This document shows, in pieces, positions 28,692 through 39,770 of a stretch of DNA of 64,000 nucleotides (positions within the stretch are counted from its first letter, which is position 1; every line of letters starts with the position of its first letter). The position numbers and the translations under genes were made by a program. Under the pieces are notes generated by a model, which did no database searches, was not told the origin of the DNA, and saw only the letters and a list, made by a program, of their open reading frames with translations. The stretch comes from Flagellimonas oceani (lineage in GTDB: Bacteria; Bacteroidota; Bacteroidia; Flavobacteriales; Flavobacteriaceae), in the NCBI RefSeq assembly GCF_011068285.1, contig NZ_CP049616.1:4546001-4610000 (forward strand), read 5' to 3'.

Positions 28692-28815
28692 ACCAAACTG
28701 GGGCAGTAGGTTATAAAATTACGTTTTCAATTTTTTGTTTGAGTTGAAATTGATTATCAAGATTTTAAGATAAAAGCAACGAATGCCCTAACTTTACCAC
28801 TTCATTTTTTACAAT

Positions 28816-31113
28816 ATGAGCAAGGAAAAGCAAAGAAGGGAAGCGTTACTGTACCACGCTAAACCACAGCCGGGAAAAATCAAGATCGTACCCACAAAAC
28901 CATATTCCACCCAACGGGATCTGGCATTGGCCTACTCGCCTGGAGTGGCCGAACCTTGTTTGGAAATCGAAAAGAACAAGGATGATGTGTACAAGTACAC
29001 CGCCAAAGGAAACATTGTGGCGGTAATTTCCAATGGAACCGCCGTTTTGGGTCTGGGGGATATAGGCCCGGAGGCCTCAAAACCGGTAATGGAAGGAAAG
29101 AGTTTGCTTTTCAAGATTTTTGCTGATATCGATGGGATTGACATCGAATTGGATACCAAGGATGTAGACCGTTTTATTGAAACGGTGAAGACCATCGCTC
29201 CGACTTTTGGAGGTATCAACCTGGAAGATATCAAAGCTCCCGAAGCTTTTGAGATAGAACGCAGATTGAAGGAAGAACTTGATATTCCTGTAATGCACGA
29301 TGACCAGCATGGAACCGCAATTATTTCTGCTGCAGCTTTGATAAATGCTTTGGAAATTGCCGAGAAAAAAATCGAAGAAGTCAAAATAGTAGTCAGCGGC
29401 GCAGGTGCAGCTGCCGTTTCCTGTACCAAGTTGTACAAGGCATTTGGGGCAAGGGCGGAGAATATTGTAATGCTCGATAGCAAGGGGGTAATACGAAGCG
29501 ATAGGGAGAATTTAAGTGGGGAGAAAGAGGAGTTTGCCACCGATAGAAAAATAGATACTTTGGAGGAAGCCATGGTCGATGCCGATGTTTTCATCGGGCT
29601 TTCCATTGCGGATATTGTATCTCCGGGGATGTTGAGTTCCATGGCTGAAAACCCCATTGTCTTTGCTATGGCCAACCCGAATCCTGAGATCGAGTACAAT
29701 CTGGCTTGCGAGACCAGAAAAGATATCATTATGGCAACAGGACGCTCGGACCATCCTAACCAAGTGAACAATGTGCTTGGATTCCCTTTTATTTTTAGGG
29801 GAGCCTTGGATGTGCGAGCCACCAAAATCAATGAAGAAATGAAAATGGCCGCGGTTCGAGCTCTGGCAGATTTGACCCGTGAACCTGTGCCGGAACAAGT
29901 GAACATTGCCTATGATGCCACAAGGTTGACCTTTGGCAGAAACTATATCATTCCAAAACCTTTTGACCCACGTTTGATCACCAAGATTCCACCGGCAGTG
30001 GCAAAAGCTGCCATGGACAGTGGAGTGGCCAAATTCCCGATTCAAGATTGGGACAAGTATGAAGAGGAACTGTATCAAAGGTCGGGCAACGACAATAAAG
30101 TGGTGAGGCTGTTGCACAACAGGGCCAAGGTAAACCCAAAACGAATCGTGTTTGCCGAGGCTGAATTATTGGATGTAATGAAGGCCGCGCAGATTGTTTA
30201 CGAAGAAGGAATCGCCACGCCCATTCTGCTCGGAAACAAAGAAATTATAGAACATCTAAAAAAAGAGCTGGAATTTGATGCCGAGGTGCCGATTATTGAT
30301 CCACGTTCCGATGAATTTAGCGAAATGCGTTCCCGATATGCGCTAAAGCTTTGGGAATTAAGAAAAAGAAAGGGTGAGACCAAGTACAGTGCACGTGTCA
30401 ACATGGGCAAGCGCAACTATTTTGGTGCGATGATGTTGAAAGAAGGTGATGCAGACGGAATGATTTCCGGCTATTCGAGAGCCTACCCAAAGGTATTGCG
30501 CCCCGTTTTTGAAGTATTGGGAAGGGCCAAGAACGTACAGAATGCCAGTACCGTAAATATTATGATCACGGATAGGGGGCCTCTATTTTTAGCGGATACC
30601 TCCATCAATATAAATCCAAATGCGGAAGAGCTGGCCGAGATTGCCCAAATGACGGCCAACGTGGCCAAAACCTTTGGTTTTAACCCCATTATGGCATTGC
30701 TATCTTATGCGAACTTTGGTTCTTCAAACCATCCGCATGCCAAAAAAGTTCGGGAAGCCGTTAGAATCCTGCACGAAAGGAATCCGGATTTGGTGGTCGA
30801 TGGTGAAATTCAAACCGATTTTGCTCTTGATCCAGAAATGAGCGATAAAAATTTCCCATTCTCCAAGATATCCGGTAAAAAGGTCAACACCTTTATATTC
30901 CCGAATTTGGAATCCGCCAATATCACTTATAAGCTATTGAAAGGTCTTAACAAGGCCGATTCCATTGGTCCGATAATGGTCGGATTGACCAAAGCTGCCC
31001 ACATTTTACAGTTGGGTGCAAGCGTGGACGAAATGGTGAATATGGCCGCAGTAGCCGTTATCGATGCCCAAGAAAGGGAGAAAAGACGGAAAGCTAGAAT
31101 GCAAGGAGAATAG
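28816..31113 (+). CDS. maeB: NADP-type malic enzyme with C-terminal phosphotransacetylase-like domain
   Basis: 765 residues, the length of MaeB hybrids. Residues 1-160 form the malic N-domain (AYSPGVAEPC), 165-400 the nucleotide-binding domain (VVSGAGAAAVSC), and about 430-760 a phosphotransacetylase-like domain that is regulatory in known homologues. It decarboxylates malate to pyruvate, making NAD(P)H. The cofactor choice is inferred from the family. A weak promoter (TTTA, 21 bases, TAACTTTA at 28789-28796) precedes it; ruvA follows after 20 bases. Confidence 0.95.
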   Translation: MSKEKQRREALLYHAKPQPGKIKIVPTKPYSTQRDLALAYSPGVAEPCLEIEKNKDDVYKYTAKGNIVAVISNGTAVLGLGDIGPEASKPVMEGKSLLFKIFADIDGIDIELDTKDVDRFIETVKTIAPTFGGINLEDIKAPEAFEIERRLKEELDIPVMHDDQHGTAIISAAALINALEIAEKKIEEVKIVVSGAGAAAVSCTKLYKAFGARAENIVMLDSKGVIRSDRENLSGEKEEFATDRKIDTLEEAMVDADVFIGLSIADIVSPGMLSSMAENPIVFAMANPNPEIEYNLACETRKDIIMATGRSDHPNQVNNVLGFPFIFRGALDVRATKINEEMKMAAVRALADLTREPVPEQVNIAYDATRLTFGRNYIIPKPFDPRLITKIPPAVAKAAMDSGVAKFPIQDWDKYEEELYQRSGNDNKVVRLLHNRAKVNPKRIVFAEAELLDVMKAAQIVYEEGIATPILLGNKEIIEHLKKELEFDAEVPIIDPRSDEFSEMRSRYALKLWELRKRKGETKYSARVNMGKRNYFGAMMLKEGDADGMISGYSRAYPKVLRPVFEVLGRAKNVQNASTVNIMITDRGPLFLADTSININPNAEELAEIAQMTANVAKTFGFNPIMALLSYANFGSSNHPHAKKVREAVRILHERNPDLVVDGEIQTDFALDPEMSDKNFPFSKISGKKVNTFIFPNLESANITYKLLKGLNKADSIGPIMVGLTKAAHILQLGASVDEMVNMAAVAVIDAQEREKRRKARMQGE

Positions 31114-31133
31114 TCTCCTTAAAATCAGATAAA

Positions 31134-31715
31134 ATGATTACCCATTTAAAAGGAAAACTGGTCGAAAAAAATCCCACCTATGTCATTGTAGAATGCAATG
31201 GCGTCGGCTATTTTTTGAATATTTCTTTGCATACGTTTTCCATGCTTACCGATGAGGAAAATATATTTATTTATACCGACTTGTTGGTAAAGGAAGACTC
31301 CCATACCCTGTTCGGTTTTGCGGAGCGTGCCGAGCGCGAAGTATTCCGTTTGTTGATCTCCGTTTCGGGGGTCGGGGCCAGTACCGCACGTACCATGTTG
31401 TCCTCATTGTCACCGGCAGATGTAAGGGATGCCATAGCCAATGGCGATGTCCCCACAATCCAGTCTGTAAAAGGGATTGGGGCCAAAACGGCCCAACGCG
31501 TTATCTTGGATTTGAAGGACAAGATTTTAAAAGTCTACGACATAGGCGAAGTTTCACAACAATCAAACAATACAAATAAAGAAGAAGCGTTATCTGCATT
31601 AGAGGTTCTTGGTTTTACCAGAAAGCAATCTGAAAAGGTGGTGGACAAGGTACTTTCCCAAGACACTTCGTTAAGCGTAGAGAACATTATAAAACAGGCG
31701 CTGAAAAATTTGTAA
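31134..31715 (+). CDS. ruvA: Holliday junction DNA helicase subunit RuvA
   Basis: 193 residues, normal. Binds four-way junctions and recruits RuvB. N-terminal OB-fold (MITHLKGKLVEKNPTYVIVECNGVGY), tandem helix-hairpin-helix region (LISVSGVGASTART and SVKGIGAKTAQR) and the small C-terminal RuvB-contacting domain (EALSALEVLGFTRKQSEKVV). It lies between maeB and sprA with gaps of 20 and 5 bases, so it is probably cotranscribed with both. Confidence 0.97.
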   Translation: MITHLKGKLVEKNPTYVIVECNGVGYFLNISLHTFSMLTDEENIFIYTDLLVKEDSHTLFGFAERAEREVFRLLISVSGVGASTARTMLSSLSPADVRDAIANGDVPTIQSVKGIGAKTAQRVILDLKDKILKVYDIGEVSQQSNNTNKEEALSALEVLGFTRKQSEKVVDKVLSQDTSLSVENIIKQALKNL

Positions 31716-31720
31716 CTAGT

Positions 31721-34700
31721 TTGAAAAAAGGGGCAAAACCAATACTTAAACCAATACGTTTTAAGTACATCTTCTTTGTTGTTTGTTTACTGTCCATATC
31801 CAACCTAATGGCGCAGGAAACGGACGAACAGGCTCAGGATTCCGTGCAAACAGGAGTTGAGCTTGGCCGCCTTATCATGGACAACCCTGATAGCATTGTT
31901 GCAAAATACACTTACGACCCCAAAACAAACACATACGTATATACCGAGAGCATTGGCGATTTCAATGTAAATTACCCTGTAATACTTACTCCTGAACAGT
32001 ACTATGATTTGGTGGAGAAGGAGCAGATGAAACGCTATTTTAAACAAAAGGGAGATGCCTATGCCGGAAAAAAGGCGGGTAGCGAAGAGGCAAGACGAAA
32101 TCTTTTGCCCAACTTTTATGTGAACAGTAACTTTTTTGAGACCATTTTCGGGGGGAATACCATTGAGGTGATCCCACAAGGGTCGGTCGCTATGGATTTG
32201 GGCGTGTTGTGGCAAAAAAATGACAACCCTGCATTGTCCCCGAGAAACCGTACCAACCTTTCTTTTGATTTTGACCAACGCATCAGTTTAAGTTTGCTGG
32301 GAAAAGTAGGGGAGCGTCTTCAAGTAACGGCAAACTATGATACGGAGGCCACGTTCGATTTCCAGAATTTGGTCAAGTTGGATTACACGCCGACCGAAGA
32401 TGATATCCTTCAAAAAATTGAAGTGGGTAACGTAAGTATGCCGCTGAATAGTTCTTTGATTACCGGTGCGCAGAGTTTGTTCGGTGTAAAAACACAACTT
32501 CAATTTGGAAAAACCACAGTGACCGCTGTGTTTTCCGAGCAGCGTTCGCAAAATAATACCGTAGTGGCCCAAGGTGGCGGTACGGTCAACGAGTTTTCGT
32601 TGACAGCTTTGGATTATGATGAGGATAGGCACTTTTTCTTGGCACATTACTTCCGGGATAATTACGACCGTGCCCTGGAGTTTTATCCCTTTATACAGAC
32701 CCAGGTTCAGATTACCCGTTTGGAGGTATGGGTGACCAACCGAAACCAACAAACTCAAAATGTAAGAAATGTAGTGGCCATCCAGGATTTGGGAGAGGCC
32801 ATTTCCGATAATACCCGTATCGGTGTCAACAATGGGGACCCCGCAGGCTTTTATAATCCGCAAGCTGTTGCCACAGGCCTTCCCCAGAACGGGGCAAACG
32901 ATTATGATCCCAATCAAATTGGGAGTGGTGCATTAAGCCAGGCAGTTCGGGACATTGCTACGGTAGAATCCGGCTTTAACATTCCCGGGTATACCGTGAA
33001 CCAAGGCTTTGATTATGCTATCCTGGAAAACGCCCGAAAACTGGAGCCGGGCAGGGATTATGAATTTGACTCCCAATTGGGTTACATTTCTTTGAGCCAA
33101 AGTTTGAGCAATGATGAAGTTTTGGGTGTAGCTTTTCAGTATACCTTCAATGGGCAGGTCTATCAAGTAGGGGAATTTGCCAACGGCGGTGTGGATGCTA
33201 CCACAATTCCACCAAATTCCAACTTAATAGAGAACAATGCATTGATTCTAAAGTTGCTGAAGAGTAACATCACCAATGTTCAGGACCCTATTTGGGATTT
33301 GATGATGAAAAACATCTATTCCACGGGAGCCTATCAATTGAGTCAAGAAGATTTCAAACTTAACATTCTATATTCCGACCCAACCCCGCGAAACTACATC
33401 ACCCCGGTAGACCCGAACGCAGGTTGGCCAACAGGGTTGCAGGATCAAGTATTGTTGAATGTGTTTAATCTTGACCGGTTGAATACTTATAATGATGTGC
33501 AACCTGGAGGGGACGGATTTTTTGATTATGTCGAAGGGATTACCGTCGATTCCCAATCGGGCCGGATTATTTTCACAAAAGTTGAGCCATTCGGAGAGTA
33601 TTTGTTCGAACTGTTGGGGGGAGGGGTTTATGATGTGGCCAACGATCAGGGCTACAATCCCAACCAACAGCGCTACGTATTCCGTAATATGTACGCCAAA
33701 ACCAAGGCGGCCTCTTTGCAAGATGCGGAAAAGAACCGTTTCCAGATAAAAGGACGATATACTTCGCAATCCAATAACGGGATTCCTATTGGCGCCTTCA
33801 ATGTGCCGCAAGGTTCGGTGACCGTAACCGCCGGTGGCCGCCAACTGCAAGAGGGGATTGATTATACCGTGAACTATCAAGCGGGAACGGTGCAGCTTCT
33901 CGACCCAAGTTTGGAAGCTTCCAATACGCCTATCAATATTTCCGTGGAGAACAATGCGGTATTTGGCCAGCAGACCAGACGTTTTGCCGGGGTGAACGTA
34001 GAGCATAAATTCAACGAAAAATTTGTTCTGGGAGGAACCTTGCTCAATTTGAACGAGCGACCCCTCACCCAAAAATCAAACTACGGAATCGAGCCCGTGA
34101 ACAATACTATTTTTGGACTGAACGGAAACTTCAGTACCGAGATTCCGTTCCTGACAAGATTGGCGAACAAGTTGCCCAACATAGATACGGATGTGCCTTC
34201 AAATCTTTCTGTAAGGGGAGAAGTCGCTTTCTTGCGACCAAATTCACCGAAGAACGCCGATTTTCAAGGCGAGACCACTACCTATCTGGATGATTTTGAA
34301 GGCGCCCAGGCGCTTATAGATATTCGTTCATCGTTGGGTTGGACGTTGGCGAGCCCGCCAGTGGAGTTTTTGAACGATAGAACGGGAATCGATGTAGGTT
34401 ACGAGCGTGCAAAAATGGCATGGTACACCATCGACCCTATTTTTTATACCAATCAGAGACCTTCCGGATTGTCCGATAATGATATTTCCTTGAACTCTAC
34501 CCGTAGGGTTTTTATCGATGAGGTATTTACCGAAACGGATATTGCGCAAGGACAGACCCAAGTGCAAAGTACTTTGGATGTGGTTTACTATCCAAATGCA
34601 AAAGGGCCATACAATGCCAATCCAAGTTTTGAGACCGAAACTCCGGATGTGAAATGGGGAGGGATCATGAGACCGTTGAGCAGCACCAACTTTGAACAGT

Positions 34701-37700
34701 CCAATGTGGAATTCGTCCAATTTTGGGTGTTGGATCCTTATGTTGATGGTGAAACCGTTGATGGGAATGCAGGGGAACTGGTATTCAACTTGGGTAATAT
34801 TTCCGAAGATATTTTAAAGGATGGCCGAAAGCAATACGAAAACGGATTGCCGGCAAGCACCAACAATGAGGTTCCAAGGGAAACCATTTGGGGGCAAGTG
34901 CCTTCCACGCAATCATTGGTGTATGCTTTTGATGCCGATGAGGCCAACAGGTCGGCACAAGATCTTGGTCTGGATGGTTATGGCGATACCGAAGAAGCTT
35001 CTATTTATAATGGCCCAGCAGAAGACCCTGCTCTGGACAACTACCAATATTATCTGAATCGCGAAGGTGGTATTTTAGAGCGCTATTTGGATTTTAACAA
35101 TACACAGGGCAACTCTCCGGTTACCGTTACAAATACCAACAGAGGTTCCACCACTCTGCCAGATGTGGAGGATATTGACAGGGATTTGACCATGAATACG
35201 GTGAACAGTTATTACGAATACCGTATCCAAATAAAGCCCAACACCACCATCGATGATCAATATGTGACCGATATCCGTGAAGGACAAACGCCTACCTTGC
35301 CCAATGGTACGCAGTTGAACCGTAGGTGGATTCAGTATAAAATTCCATTGAGCGATTTTACCGATGCCGTAGGTGGAATCTCTGATTTTAGATCCATCAG
35401 TTTCATGCGGATGTATTTGACCGGGTTTTCCGATGATGTGGTACTCCGTTTTGCTACCTTGGACCTGGTACGTGGCGATTGGAGGACCTACACCAATTCC
35501 CTACAGCCCAATGTGGACAATGATCCTTCGGATGATGCTACGGTTACCGACGTAAATACCGTAAACATTGAAGAAAACTACGGAAGACAACCTATTCCCT
35601 ACGTTTTGCCTCCGGGGGTTTTCAGGGAGCAGCTGAACAATAACAATACGATCATTCGCCAGAACGAGCAGTCCTTGTCCTTTGTGGTAGAGAATTTGGA
35701 GTCTCAAGATTCCCGTGGGGTGTTTAAAAATGTAAATGTGGATGTGCGCCAGTACGAACGCTTGAAAATGTTCATGCACGCCGAAAAAATATTCAATGCG
35801 GATTACTCGGACAGCGACACACCTTTGGTCGGTTTCTTGCGTATCGGTACCGATTTCTCCGAAAACTTTTATCAGATAGAATTGCCGCTTCAATTTACTT
35901 CTTTCGGAGCTTCATCTGCAGAAGAGATTTGGCCCGATGTCAACGAAATTGATGTAGCACTAAGGGATTTGAACAAAGTAAAGTCAAAAGGAATATCCGA
36001 TCAAACGCTTGATGAGATCAATTACTACGAAATTGTGGATGGCGAAGCTGTTCTTGTGGATGAATTCGCTCCGCGAACATTGGGAAGGGTCCGAATCGGG
36101 ATACGGGGTAATCCATCATTGGGTAGCATTCGTGGTATGATGGTGGGTATCAAAAACATTGACGATATTCCAGCCCGAGGCGAGGTATGGTTCAACGAAC
36201 TTCGCTTGGCAGGATTGGAAAACAATGGAGGCTGGGCCGCTACCGCTGCCTTGGATGCCAACATGGCCGATTTTGCCAACGTTACGGCAACGGGAAGCAG
36301 AAGTACATCAGGTTTTGGATCCATAGACCAGACCCCTACGGAACGTGCTTTGGAAGATGCGATTTCTTATGATGTCGTGACCAATGTGAACGTGGGACAA
36401 TTGTTTCCGAAGAAATGGAACTTGCAATTGCCGTTCAATTATGGTATTTCCGAAACCTTGATCACACCGGAGTTCGACCCTGTTTACGATGACTTAAGGT
36501 TGGATGACAGGATTGCCGCCGCATCAACGCAAGAGGAAGCCGAGACCATTCAGGAGCAGGCCGAAGACTATACAAAACGGACCAGTATCAATTTGATCGG
36601 GGTCAGAAAAAATAGGGGAGAGGAAGCCGAAGAAAATTTCTTCGATGTGGAAAACTTCACCTTTAATTATTCCTACAATGAAACCGACCATAGGGATTTT
36701 GAGGTGGCGGAGCTTCGCGACCAAAACGTTGCAACGGGATTTGTCTATAATCATAATTTTAAACCGGCTCCCGTGGCGCCCTTTGCCAAAAAGGATTCCA
36801 TGCTTACCGGCAAATATTGGCAATGGCTCAAGGATTTGAACTTTAATGCCCTGCCCACAAGTTTATCGGTGAATGCCAACTACAACCGTTCCTTTAATCA
36901 GCAGCGGTACCGGGACGTGTTGGAGCCCGGAGTGGATGCGCTCCAGTTGCCATTGCTGCAGCAACGTAACTATCTGTTCAATTGGCAATATGCGCTCAAT
37001 TATAGTTTGACGAAATCATTGAGGCTGAACCTGACCGCCTCCAACAACAATATTGTCCGTAATTATTTTAATGTGGACGATGATCGGGATTCCGGAATCA
37101 ATCAGGCCTTGGACCTTTGGGATGGATTCTTTGATATTGGCGAACCAAATAGGCATGCACAGCAAATGCAGTTGAACTACGAATTGCCGTTCAGTAAGAT
37201 ACCGTTCCTTAATTTTATCAATGCCCAGTACACCTATACCAGTAATTTTGATTGGCAACGTGGCGGGGATGCATTAATAGAGGTGGCCGGAGAAAACATC
37301 AACACCGTCCAGAATGCCAGCACCCATAATTTGACGGCCAATATGAGCATGCAACGTTTTTATGACTTTTTGGGCCTTAAAAAACGTGACGGAAAGGTGA
37401 CCGCCAACCAAGCACCGATTAGAAGGGATAAGGCGGGGAACCCTGCCAACGGTGAAGAAACCGATGGTCCGCGAAAAACAAGCAAGGGCTTCAATACCTT
37501 GGTGGACATTGTTACCATGGTAAAACGTGTCAACGTAAATTATAGCGAGAACCGGGGAACGGTATTGCCGGGCTATACGCAGTCCATAGGATTTATTGGG
37601 ACTTCCAGGCCCACTTTGGGATTTGTCTTTGGAAGTCAGGCAGATGTAAGGTTCGAAGCGGCGCGTAGGGGCTGGTTGACCGACTATCCGGAATACAGCA

Positions 37701-38824
37701 ACCAGTTTATGCAGAACACCAACAAGCAGCTGAACGTTACCGCTACGGCACAGCCCACACAAGATCTGACCATAGACTTGACCGCCGATAGAAGTTATAT
37801 GAACTCATCCAGAGAGACCTATAGCCCAGAAGAGTGGATGAACGAGCAGCCGGGATTGATCAATGAAATGGGGAACTTCAGTATATCTACGATGATGATC
37901 GGAACTGTATTCAGTAAAAGTGACGAATTTGATTCCGAAACCTTTGAACAGTTCAAACAAAACAGGATCACCATTGCGAACAGATTGGTCTCCGATCGTG
38001 GAGAAAGCCCGGGCCAGTTGGATGAGGACGGTTTCCCTGAGCGTTACGGTAAAACACAACAAAATGTATTGCTTCCCGCATTCTTTGCCGCCTATACGGG
38101 GCAGGATGTGGAAAGGGTGAACATGGACGCTTTCCGTGAAATTCCTATCCCAAACTGGAACATTAAGTATACCGGTTTGATGAAGAACAGGTGGTTCAAA
38201 AAGAAATTCAAACGTTTCTCCTTGAGCCATGGCTACCGAGCCGCCTATAGCGTAAACTCGTTCCAGACCAATTTGGAGCGTCAAAACACCACATTTGATC
38301 CCGAGAACGGAGATTTGTTGCCCAAGACACTGATCAATAATGTGGTGCTCACAGATGAGTTCAGTCCGTTGATGCGCGTAGATTTTGAGATGCAGAACTC
38401 CTTTAGCTTTTTGGCCGAATTGCGCACCAGCAGGACCCTATCTTTGAGTTTTGACAACAATCTTTTGACCGAAATCAACGGAAACGAATATACCCTTGGT
38501 CTGGGCTACCGCTTTAAGGATGTGAAGTTCGTGACCAATATAGGGGGCGAGAAAACACGTTTAAAAGGCGATTTGAACCTAAAGGCCGACCTTTCAATGC
38601 GTGACAACATAACCATTATCCGCAACTTGGATATCGACAATAATCAAATTACATCGGGCCAACGGTTAATGTCCGTAAAGTTCACGGCAGATTATGCCCT
38701 GAGCAAAAGTTTGAATGCCTTGTTCTTTTATGATCACTCCTTCTCGGAGTTCGCGGTATCCACGGCATTTCCCCAGACCACTATCAATACAGGCTTTACG
38801 TTGCGGTACAATTTTGGTAATTAG
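31721..38824 (+). CDS. sprA: Type IX secretion / gliding motility outer-membrane translocon SprA (Sov)
   Basis: 2367 residues, matching the giant SprA family. SprA is the single-chain beta-barrel that forms the type IX protein-export channel in the outer membrane and is needed for gliding. The start is TTG at 31721, five bases after ruvA. A signal peptide runs to about residue 32 (LMAQETDEQ). The chain is rich in alternating beta strands and aromatic girdles and ends with a barrel strand, FTLRYNFGN, as outer-membrane proteins do. No frameshift is seen over 7.1 kb. Confidence 0.95.
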   Translation: MKKGAKPILKPIRFKYIFFVVCLLSISNLMAQETDEQAQDSVQTGVELGRLIMDNPDSIVAKYTYDPKTNTYVYTESIGDFNVNYPVILTPEQYYDLVEKEQMKRYFKQKGDAYAGKKAGSEEARRNLLPNFYVNSNFFETIFGGNTIEVIPQGSVAMDLGVLWQKNDNPALSPRNRTNLSFDFDQRISLSLLGKVGERLQVTANYDTEATFDFQNLVKLDYTPTEDDILQKIEVGNVSMPLNSSLITGAQSLFGVKTQLQFGKTTVTAVFSEQRSQNNTVVAQGGGTVNEFSLTALDYDEDRHFFLAHYFRDNYDRALEFYPFIQTQVQITRLEVWVTNRNQQTQNVRNVVAIQDLGEAISDNTRIGVNNGDPAGFYNPQAVATGLPQNGANDYDPNQIGSGALSQAVRDIATVESGFNIPGYTVNQGFDYAILENARKLEPGRDYEFDSQLGYISLSQSLSNDEVLGVAFQYTFNGQVYQVGEFANGGVDATTIPPNSNLIENNALILKLLKSNITNVQDPIWDLMMKNIYSTGAYQLSQEDFKLNILYSDPTPRNYITPVDPNAGWPTGLQDQVLLNVFNLDRLNTYNDVQPGGDGFFDYVEGITVDSQSGRIIFTKVEPFGEYLFELLGGGVYDVANDQGYNPNQQRYVFRNMYAKTKAASLQDAEKNRFQIKGRYTSQSNNGIPIGAFNVPQGSVTVTAGGRQLQEGIDYTVNYQAGTVQLLDPSLEASNTPINISVENNAVFGQQTRRFAGVNVEHKFNEKFVLGGTLLNLNERPLTQKSNYGIEPVNNTIFGLNGNFSTEIPFLTRLANKLPNIDTDVPSNLSVRGEVAFLRPNSPKNADFQGETTTYLDDFEGAQALIDIRSSLGWTLASPPVEFLNDRTGIDVGYERAKMAWYTIDPIFYTNQRPSGLSDNDISLNSTRRVFIDEVFTETDIAQGQTQVQSTLDVVYYPNAKGPYNANPSFETETPDVKWGGIMRPLSSTNFEQSNVEFVQFWVLDPYVDGETVDGNAGELVFNLGNISEDILKDGRKQYENGLPASTNNEVPRETIWGQVPSTQSLVYAFDADEANRSAQDLGLDGYGDTEEASIYNGPAEDPALDNYQYYLNREGGILERYLDFNNTQGNSPVTVTNTNRGSTTLPDVEDIDRDLTMNTVNSYYEYRIQIKPNTTIDDQYVTDIREGQTPTLPNGTQLNRRWIQYKIPLSDFTDAVGGISDFRSISFMRMYLTGFSDDVVLRFATLDLVRGDWRTYTNSLQPNVDNDPSDDATVTDVNTVNIEENYGRQPIPYVLPPGVFREQLNNNNTIIRQNEQSLSFVVENLESQDSRGVFKNVNVDVRQYERLKMFMHAEKIFNADYSDSDTPLVGFLRIGTDFSENFYQIELPLQFTSFGASSAEEIWPDVNEIDVALRDLNKVKSKGISDQTLDEINYYEIVDGEAVLVDEFAPRTLGRVRIGIRGNPSLGSIRGMMVGIKNIDDIPARGEVWFNELRLAGLENNGGWAATAALDANMADFANVTATGSRSTSGFGSIDQTPTERALEDAISYDVVTNVNVGQLFPKKWNLQLPFNYGISETLITPEFDPVYDDLRLDDRIAAASTQEEAETIQEQAEDYTKRTSINLIGVRKNRGEEAEENFFDVENFTFNYSYNETDHRDFEVAELRDQNVATGFVYNHNFKPAPVAPFAKKDSMLTGKYWQWLKDLNFNALPTSLSVNANYNRSFNQQRYRDVLEPGVDALQLPLLQQRNYLFNWQYALNYSLTKSLRLNLTASNNNIVRNYFNVDDDRDSGINQALDLWDGFFDIGEPNRHAQQMQLNYELPFSKIPFLNFINAQYTYTSNFDWQRGGDALIEVAGENINTVQNASTHNLTANMSMQRFYDFLGLKKRDGKVTANQAPIRRDKAGNPANGEETDGPRKTSKGFNTLVDIVTMVKRVNVNYSENRGTVLPGYTQSIGFIGTSRPTLGFVFGSQADVRFEAARRGWLTDYPEYSNQFMQNTNKQLNVTATAQPTQDLTIDLTADRSYMNSSRETYSPEEWMNEQPGLINEMGNFSISTMMIGTVFSKSDEFDSETFEQFKQNRITIANRLVSDRGESPGQLDEDGFPERYGKTQQNVLLPAFFAAYTGQDVERVNMDAFREIPIPNWNIKYTGLMKNRWFKKKFKRFSLSHGYRAAYSVNSFQTNLERQNTTFDPENGDLLPKTLINNVVLTDEFSPLMRVDFEMQNSFSFLAELRTSRTLSLSFDNNLLTEINGNEYTLGLGYRFKDVKFVTNIGGEKTRLKGDLNLKADLSMRDNITIIRNLDIDNNQITSGQRLMSVKFTADYALSKSLNALFFYDHSFSEFAVSTAFPQTTINTGFTLRYNFGN

Positions 38825-38866
38825 TAATGGGTCGTTCATCTTTACTTCATTTTGTCGCAAAGTTTC

Positions 38867-38898
38867 TTTGAAAAGCTTTCCGCAATCTGTTACATTTG
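38867..38898 (+). promoter_or_regulatory. Promoter of gcvH
   Basis: TTTG (38867-38870), 20 bases, TACATTTG (38891-38898): both boxes perfect. The gcvH ATG lies at 38927, giving a leader of about 20 bases. Confidence 0.6.
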
Positions 38899-38926
38899 TC
38901 CATCGACTAATTCAAACACATTAGCA

Positions 38927-39307
38927 ATGAACATACCATCAGAATTAAAGTACACCAAGGACCACGAATGGGTCAAAATAGATGGAGATATCGCAACCGT
39001 TGGAATCACGGATTTCGCTCAAAGTGAACTAGGGGATATCGTTTACGTAGAAGTGGAAACTTTGGACGAAACATTGGATAAAGAAGAGGTTTTTGGCACT
39101 GTTGAAGCGGTAAAGACCGTTTCCGACCTGTTTTTGCCATTGAGCGGGGAAATCGTCGAGTTCAATGAGGCATTGGAGGACGAGCCTGAAAAAGTGAACT
39201 CCGATCCCTATGGAGATGGTTGGATGGTAAAAATTAAACTAAGCGAGCCTTCTGAAGTGGAAGAGCTAATGAGTGCCGAGGATTACAAGGCATTGATCGG
39301 TGCTTAA
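38927..39307 (+). CDS. gcvH: Glycine cleavage system H protein
   Basis: 126 residues from the ATG at 38927 ([18 protein letters not shown]). The open frame extends upstream to 38852, but that part covers the promoter. The H protein carries a lipoyl group between the P, T and L proteins of glycine cleavage; the lipoylated Lys lies in the segment [13 protein letters not shown]. The other gcv genes are not nearby. Its end overlaps the next gene by eight bases. Confidence 0.95.
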   Translation: MNIPSELKYTKDHEWVKIDGDIATVGITDFAQSELGDIVYVEVETLDETLDKEEVFGTVEAVKTVSDLFLPLSGEIVEFNEALEDEPEKVNSDPYGDGWMVKIKLSEPSEVEELMSAEDYKALIGA

Positions 39308-39707
39308 GCAAAACCTATATACCATATTGTTTATAAGCTGGGCAGTGATCATAACAATGCTCAGCTTATTTTCTTTCTCGGACATGGACTTGGACACCGG
39401 AGGGCTAAATATTCCGTACGCCGATAAAATCACCCATTTTACATTTTATTTGGTGTTCGCCGTAATGGGGTGCCTAACTTTACGGGAGAGGACCATGGGC
39501 AAGCTGGAATTGGGCAAGGCCTTGATTATTGTTCTGATTTTCGCTATATTATATGGAATACTGATCGAAGTATTGCAGTATAGCCTCACAACCGATAGAA
39601 TGGCCGAGTTCGGCGACGTTATGGCAAATACTCTGGGAGCATTTGCAGGAATTGGACTGATTCGGTGGGTTTTTTCCAAGAAAAACCCGTTAAAATGGAA
39701 ATTTTAA
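39300..39707 (+). CDS. VanZ-like family membrane protein
   Basis: 135 residues from a GTG at 39300 that overlaps the gcvH stop. Four membrane helices, with the VanZ-like pattern [18 protein letters not shown], then [12 protein letters not shown] and [15 protein letters not shown]. The function of chromosomal VanZ-like proteins is poorly known. Translation is probably coupled to gcvH. Confidence 0.85.
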   Translation: MLKQNLYTILFISWAVIITMLSLFSFSDMDLDTGGLNIPYADKITHFTFYLVFAVMGCLTLRERTMGKLELGKALIIVLIFAILYGILIEVLQYSLTTDRMAEFGDVMANTLGAFAGIGLIRWVFSKKNPLKWKF

Positions 39708-39770
39708 TTGTTTATTTAACCAATTAATAATTAAATTAGCAAACACTAAATTTAGAAAAGGAGAAAAAGG

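Noticed and set aside
38852..38926. Upstream extension of gcvH
   Set aside because: It covers a perfect promoter and has no H-protein similarity; the family start [15 protein letters not shown] fits 38927.
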